DNA of 10,500 bases from an uncultured Pseudorhodobacter sp. (GTDB taxonomy: Bacteria; Pseudomonadota; Alphaproteobacteria; Rhodobacterales; Rhodobacteraceae): positions 1 to 10,500 of the forward strand of contig CAMFIX010000062.1 of assembly GCA_945952425.1 (NCBI GenBank), in the 5' to 3' direction. Within the stretch, counting starts at the first letter, position 1; each line of letters begins with the position of its first letter. The position numbers were made by a program, and so were the translations under genes. The notes beneath the pieces are model-generated. The model saw nothing but the letters and a program-made list of their open reading frames with translations, searched no databases and was not told the origin of the DNA. Shown here in pieces: positions 6,890-10,500 of this stretch.

Positions 6890-7759
6890 ATGGACAGGCT
6901 TCTTTTCGGCGACAACCAGTTCTTCGGCGTCAATCACATGTCCGAGGAAAAGGCCCGCGCCCAGTCGATGCGCTTTCGCGACACGGCCTCGATCATGGCG
7001 GTGCTGGATGCCGCCCATGACGCGGGCATCCGCAGCTTCATGTGCACGACCCATGAGCGCATCGCCGAAGTGGCCGAGGTGATCCGGTCGAACCCCGCGC
7101 GCTATGCCGATTTCCAGTTCTATCCCTGCATGCCCTATGCCCATAAATACGCCAATGCGGTCACCGATCTTGGCCTTGTCGGCGCGATCTCCAGCTTTCT
7201 GCCCGAGGGCGGCAAGATGGCGGCCATGCTCTCGGGCGGCATCGCTGTGGCGCAGAAGGATGTGGGCGCCATCGCGCGGCTTTTGATCGACGCCGAGATG
7301 AAGATGTTCGCAGGGCTGAAAACCCCGGTGATCTTTTTGCAGAACGTCTTCACCGACCTGATGCTGGGCCTGGGCTTCAAAGGCGCCTTCCGCATCTTTC
7401 ATGACCATGTGCGCGAGAAATACGGCGCCGAGCCGGGCTATATCACCATGAACCTGCCGGCCCTTTATGCCGCCCTGACCGCGGAGGGCATCGAGAACCC
7501 GGTGATCTGCGCCAATATCAACAAGCTGGGCTTTCGCATGTCGGGCGGGCTGCCCGCCTACCTCGACGTGCTGGAAAACGGCAGGCTGCAGGCCATCGCC
7601 ATGTCGGTCTTCGCCTCGGGCGCGATCCCGGCGGCCGAGGCCATCGGCTGGGTCACCGCCTTGCCCAACCTGCGCTCCATCGTCTTCGGCGCCTCCTCGC
7701 GCGGGAACATCCTGGAGACGCGCGATCTGGTGGCCGCACATTGGGGGAGCCTCGCATGA
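6890..7759 (+). CDS. Uncharacterised probable TIM-barrel (aldo/keto-reductase-like) protein
   Basis: I cannot name this 289-residue family with certainty. Seen: an opening LLFGDNQFFGVNH (4-16); SIMAVLDAAHDAGIRSFMCT (34-53), which resembles the first helix-strand step of aldo/keto reductases; FYPCMPYAHKYANAV (77-91); TPVIFLQNVF (145-154); NPVICANINKLGFRMSGG (203-220); and a closing LRSIVFGASSRGNI (261-274), like the cofactor- or phosphate-binding loop at the end of such barrels. The alternating strands and helices fit a (beta/alpha)8 barrel. The usual aldo/keto-reductase Asp-Tyr-Lys-His tetrad is not recognisable: Met-Cys-Thr-Thr-His stands where Asp-x-Ala is expected. There is no signal peptide or membrane segment. 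AAAGGA (6876-6881) lies 8 bases before the ATG. It is coupled to the next gene by ATGA. A role in sugar modification is inferred from its neighbours only. Confidence 0.8.
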   Translation: MDRLLFGDNQFFGVNHMSEEKARAQSMRFRDTASIMAVLDAAHDAGIRSFMCTTHERIAEVAEVIRSNPARYADFQFYPCMPYAHKYANAVTDLGLVGAISSFLPEGGKMAAMLSGGIAVAQKDVGAIARLLIDAEMKMFAGLKTPVIFLQNVFTDLMLGLGFKGAFRIFHDHVREKYGAEPGYITMNLPALYAALTAEGIENPVICANINKLGFRMSGGLPAYLDVLENGRLQAIAMSVFASGAIPAAEAIGWVTALPNLRSIVFGASSRGNILETRDLVAAHWGSLA

Positions 7760-8526
7760 AGATCACCCGACCCCTGAAGCGCGTGAAGATCCTGAACGCC
7801 TATGTCCATGACATCACCATGGCCGAGCTGATCGCCGGTATGGACGAGGGGCTGCTGCTGACGCTGCATGTCGACAGCCTGATGAAGATGCAGAAGGACC
7901 GCGCCTTCCGCGACCTGCTGGACCAGTTCGACGTGGTGACCTGCGACAGTCAGATCCTCTATTTCGCGCTGAAGTTCCTGGGCACCCCGGTGGCCGAGCG
8001 GGTTTCGGGCTCGGATTACTTCCCGTTGTTTTACGCCCATCACCGCGACAATCCCGCGATGACGGTCTTCCTCTGCGGCGGTCAACCCGGCATCGCCGAG
8101 ATCGCGGCAGAAAAGATCAACGCCCGCGCCGGGCGGCGGATGATCGTGGGGGCCTATGCGCCGCCCTTCGACTATGACCGCCATCCGCAGGAGATCGAGC
8201 GGATGATCGCGGCCATCAATGCCTCGGGCGCCACGGCACTTCTGGTGGGCCTCGGCGGCGGGCGGCAGGAGAAATTCCTGGTGCAGTATCGCGACCGGAT
8301 GCCGGGGGTGAAGCTGTTCCTGCCCTTGGGCGGCACGATCGACTACGAGGCCGGCACCTTCCAGCGCCCGCCGCCCTGGGTGACGACGGCGGGGCTGGAA
8401 TGGCTTTACCGCCTGGTGAAAGAGCCCCGCCAACGCTGGCGCCGCTATGTGCTGCACCAGCCGCCGGTCCTCTGGCGCCTGGTCGCCCAACGCCTGGGGC
8501 TTTATCGCGACCCGTTCGGGGGATGA
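7756..8526 (+). CDS. WecG/TagA/CpsF-type glycosyltransferase (GT26)
   Basis: Members of this family transfer N-acetylmannosaminuronic acid, N-acetylmannosamine or related sugars to an undecaprenyl-linked first sugar. The 256-residue protein shows TLHVDSLMKMQKD (36-48), VTCDSQILYFALKFLG (61-76), ERVSGSDYF (81-89), LLVGLGGGRQEKFL (162-175) and the family's C-terminal signature GGTIDYEAGTFQRPP (192-206), then GLEWLYRLVKEPRQRWRRYVL (213-233 overall). Asp64 aligns with the proposed catalytic Asp of TagA and Thr36 with its conserved Thr. The usual PDGxG is replaced by CDSQ. The Arg/Trp-rich C-terminus is the part that contacts the membrane in this family. The ATG at 7756 is chosen over a TTG at 7741 because GGGGGAG (7743-7749) lies 6 bases upstream and it overlaps the previous stop. 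It is probably the second-sugar transferase of the repeat unit. Confidence 0.9.
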   Translation: MKITRPLKRVKILNAYVHDITMAELIAGMDEGLLLTLHVDSLMKMQKDRAFRDLLDQFDVVTCDSQILYFALKFLGTPVAERVSGSDYFPLFYAHHRDNPAMTVFLCGGQPGIAEIAAEKINARAGRRMIVGAYAPPFDYDRHPQEIERMIAAINASGATALLVGLGGGRQEKFLVQYRDRMPGVKLFLPLGGTIDYEAGTFQRPPPWVTTAGLEWLYRLVKEPRQRWRRYVLHQPPVLWRLVAQRLGLYRDPFGG

Positions 8527-9584
8527 GGCTCGGCCCGGCGCTCCGCTGGATGGGTCACCGCGGGCGCGAGGCGCTGCTCTTGCCCGCGCTCTTGCGGCGG
8601 GCGCGGCCGAAAGTCGTCTTCCTGCCCTCGGCCTCGGGCAGCGGCGCCTCCGACCTGCGCGCGGTGAAGATTGCCGCCGGTCTGCGCGCGCGGGGCTGGA
8701 ATGCGCAATGCCTGGCCCCGCAGCTGGAGCTGGGGCAGCGCGAAAGATGGCTGCGGCAGTTTCGCCCCGACGGCATCGTCTTCCAGCAATGCCGTCATCC
8801 GCTGAACGGGGCCGAACATGCTTTCGGCCTGCCCTATCTCCTGGACATCGACGATGCCGATTTTCTCGACCCGCAGCTGCGGGCCCGGCTCGAGGCGACG
8901 GCGCGGGGGGCGCGCGGCGTGATCGCGGGGTCGCGCCACATCCGCGACTGGGCGCGGGGCTTCAACCCGGTGGTGCGCGTGGTCTGGACCGGCTCGCCGA
9001 TCAGCCCGGGGCCCCGCCCGCCCCAGGCCGTCCGCGCGCCCATCGTCGCCTGGGCGCAGTCCGAGCCGCTGGGTTACCCGGACGAGCTGGCTTTCGTGGC
9101 CGAAGTCCTGCGCCCCGTGGCAGAGCAGAACCGCAATGTCGTCTTGCGGCTTTACGGGGTGAACGACGCCGCGGCCCGCGCCGCGCTGGCCCGGCATTTC
9201 GATTTCCTGCGGCTGGAGACCCTGCCGACCCTGCCCTATCGCCGCTTTCTCGTCTCGTTGCGCGACATCGCGCTCGGCCTGTCGCCGATCGTCCCGAGCG
9301 CACCCTTCAGCCGGGGCAAGAGCTTCGGCAAGATCCTCGGCTATCTCGATGCCCATGTGCCGGTGATCTGCGCCGATCAGGCCGATCACGCGCTGTTCTT
9401 CACGCCGCAATCCGGCGTGGTCAGCGATGCGCCCGCGGTCTGGACGGCCGAGATCGGGGCGCTTCTGGGCGATCCGGATCGCCGCGCGGCGATGGCGGCG
9501 GCGGCTTTCGCCGATTTCGGCCGACGGCTCAGCCTGGACGAGGCCGCCCGGCGGGTGGACGGCATCCTGCGCGCGCTGCTTTAA
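8523..9584 (+). CDS. GT-B-like glycosyltransferase, GT4-related
   Basis: This is a probable cytosolic glycosyltransferase that extends the repeat unit. From the ATG at 8523 it has 353 residues. An Arg-rich head precedes the first strand KVVFLPSASGSGASDLRAVKIA (30-51, glycine-rich donor or acceptor loop). LLDIDDADFLDP (106-117) is typical of a subset of GT4-like enzymes and is followed by GVIAGSRHIRDWA (132-144). The second Rossmann domain has IVAWAQS (174-180), VVLRLYGVND (206-215) and SRGKSFGKILGYLDAHVPVICAD (263-285), the place of the donor-binding GT4 motif. The usual E-x7-E motif is not present; Lys266 and Lys270 with Gly269 stand in that region. It is a weaker family match than the gene at 3350-4570. 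The start overlaps the preceding stop (ATGA), with only a G-run directly before it, so translation is probably coupled. Frames upstream of 8523 are inside the WecG-type gene. Confidence 0.78.
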   Translation: MRLGPALRWMGHRGREALLLPALLRRARPKVVFLPSASGSGASDLRAVKIAAGLRARGWNAQCLAPQLELGQRERWLRQFRPDGIVFQQCRHPLNGAEHAFGLPYLLDIDDADFLDPQLRARLEATARGARGVIAGSRHIRDWARGFNPVVRVVWTGSPISPGPRPPQAVRAPIVAWAQSEPLGYPDELAFVAEVLRPVAEQNRNVVLRLYGVNDAAARAALARHFDFLRLETLPTLPYRRFLVSLRDIALGLSPIVPSAPFSRGKSFGKILGYLDAHVPVICADQADHALFFTPQSGVVSDAPAVWTAEIGALLGDPDRRAAMAAAAFADFGRRLSLDEAARRVDGILRALL

Positions 9585-9592
9585 AGCAGCGC
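9573..9592. terminator. Perfect 20-base palindrome over two overlapping stop codons
   Basis: GCGCTGCTTTAAAGCAGCGC is self-complementary. As RNA it can form a seven-pair GC-rich stem with a UUUAAA loop from either strand. It spans the TAA stops of both convergent genes, which share TTAA (9581-9584). There is no U-tract, so it may be a bidirectional terminator or 3'-end stabiliser rather than a textbook intrinsic terminator. Confidence 0.45.
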
Positions 9593-10500
9593 CGCCACCC
9601 AGTCCATATCGCCCATCTGCACCCCCTGCAGGGTGATGCTGTCGGAGCCCAGATGCAGCACGACATTGCCCGTTGCATCGGCGCTGGCCGCGGCCAGAAG
9701 GGCGGCGCGGTCGGCCAGGTGCCAGGCGGTCAGGTCCAGCGTGTCGCGCGGCGTCAGGTCGGTGATGATGTCCTGGCCATGGCCGGGGGCGAAGACGAAG
9801 ACATCCGGGCCGCCGCCGCCGCGCAAGAGGTCGTTGCCGAGCCCGCCGATGATCCGGTCCGCGCCCAGCCCGCCATCCAGCGTGTCATCGCCCGCCCGGC
9901 CATAAAGCGTGTCATTGCCGCCCGCGCCGAAGACCGCGTCATTGGCGCCCAGCCCATAGAAGATGTCATTGCCCGCGGTCGCCCGGATCGCCTTGGCGCC
10001 GGTGACGATCGAGCCCTGGGCCAGGGCCTCGCCCAGCGTGGTGGCCAGCGCGGCGCCGGTGGCATAGCTGCCCTCGCTCTTCAGCCCCAGGAGATGGCCG
10101 AGCGCCGAATTCGGCGCGATGGCGCGGATCGTCAGCCCGGCGCCATCGGCCGGGGCCTGGAACTGCACGAGCCCCGCGGCCGAGGCCTCGCTGCGCGCGC
10201 CGATGCTCGCCACCGAAAGGGTGCGGCCCTGGGGCAGCGGAATGGCGGGCAGGTACTGGTCGATGAAGCGCGTGACGCCGGCATCGAATTTGAAGATCTC
10301 GATCGAGCGGATCAGGTAAGAGGAATCGTGCCCTTCGATCCTGTAGAACTCGCCGTCCTTTGATAGGGTATAGTCTTCGGGCCTGCCTGCGAGCACCAGC
10401 GTGTCCCTGCCGCCTTCGCCGGAGATGGCGTCGTTGCCCTGGCCGGGGGTGAAGCGGTCATTGCCCTTGCCGCCGATCAGGAAGTCGTCGAGCGCGGTGC
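9581..10500 (-). CDS. RTX calcium-binding protein, C-terminal part (5' end outside window)
   Basis: The frame is open from the right edge to the TAA at 9581-9583, so at least 306 residues of the C-terminus are present. From the edge: GGKGNDRFTPGQGNDAISGE-type repeats (about 10397-10474); a non-repeat section starting TLVLAGRPEDYTLSKDGEFY; a segment like the RTX-associated IERLxFxDG motif (here IRSIEIFKFDAGV, 10274-10312); about 100 residues without clear family; and a tandem block of seven nonapeptides (9788-9976) such as GGNDTLYGR and LGNDLLRGG. The end includes DVFVFAPGHGQDIITDL and DSITLQGV, like the C-terminal secretion regions of type I exported proteins. The repeats bind calcium outside the cell. 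A GTG at 10396 is not the true start because RTX repeats continue upstream. Function is not visible: an EPS-processing enzyme, surface protein or adhesin are all possible. No type I transporter genes are in view. Confidence 0.85.
   Translation of the reverse strand, partial: TALDDFLIGGKGNDRFTPGQGNDAISGEGGRDTLVLAGRPEDYTLSKDGEFYRIEGHDSSYLIRSIEIFKFDAGVTRFIDQYLPAIPLPQGRTLSVASIGARSEASAAGLVQFQAPADGAGLTIRAIAPNSALGHLLGLKSEGSYATGAALATTLGEALAQGSIVTGAKAIRATAGNDIFYGLGANDAVFGAGGNDTLYGRAGDDTLDGGLGADRIIGGLGNDLLRGGGGPDVFVFAPGHGQDIITDLTPRDTLDLTAWHLADRAALLAAASADATGNVVLHLGSDSITLQGVQMGDMDWVAALL
9788..9976 (-). repeat. Seven tandem RTX nonapeptide repeats (27-base period)
   Basis: Seven uninterrupted nine-residue units follow the GGxGxDxUx pattern with drift at some Gly and Asp positions, for example GANDAVFGA. 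They would form a calcium-binding beta-roll. A second, shorter set lies at about 10397-10474, on the other side of the non-repeat section. Confidence 0.85.

Noticed and set aside
5701..6933. Minus-strand open frame antisense to the oxidoreductase gene
   Set aside because: No motifs. The plus strand encodes a complete Gfo/Idh/MocA protein with all expected signatures in the same place.
9788..9976. 27-base periodicity considered as a CRISPR-like or other DNA repeat array
   Set aside because: The period is that of nine-residue RTX coding repeats; the units diverge at the DNA level and have no spacers.

Overview
This is a GC-rich (roughly two-thirds G+C) stretch of proteobacterial DNA. It carries part of an exopolysaccharide or capsule biosynthesis locus and the C-terminal end of a secreted RTX protein. 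Strong C/G third-position bias, GTG starts, the ATPase / GumC-type co-polymerase / separate tyrosine-kinase gene order and the RTX protein next door fit an alphaproteobacterium, most likely of the Rhodobacterales. That placement is an inference from style and content, not from a marker gene.

Layout. Positions 76-3356 (+) hold a three-gene operon for chain-length control: an ExeA-like AAA ATPase, a Wzz/GumC-type polysaccharide co-polymerase, and a stand-alone BY-kinase-like ATPase. Positions 3350-5442 (-) hold two glycosyltransferases, a GT2-type gene upstream of a GT4-type gene, read towards the first operon and ending inside its last codons. Positions 5443-5766 are a divergent intergenic region, the only sizeable gap, where both middle transcription units must start. 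Positions 5767-8526 and on to 9584 (+) hold a four-gene operon: a Gfo/Idh/MocA oxidoreductase, an uncharacterised probable TIM-barrel protein, a WecG/TagA/CpsF-type glycosyltransferase and a GT-B-like glycosyltransferase. From 9581 to the right edge (-) runs the C-terminal part of an RTX calcium-binding protein, presumably exported by a type I system.

How the genes fit together. The two dehydrogenase-like or unknown enzymes would prepare or modify a nucleotide sugar or a lipid-linked sugar. The four glycosyltransferases would extend a repeat unit on an undecaprenyl carrier. The GumC-type protein and its kinase would control polymer length. The priming transferase, flippase (Wzx), polymerase (Wzy) and outer-membrane channel (Wza) are not in the window and must lie elsewhere. 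Packing is very tight: four of the junctions are ATGA overlaps, and both convergent junctions have overlapping stop codons.

The least explained item is the protein at 6890-7759. It looks like an aldo/keto-reductase-type barrel without the usual catalytic signature and is translationally coupled to a sugar transferase. I see no RNA genes, insertion sequences, CRISPR arrays or phage genes.
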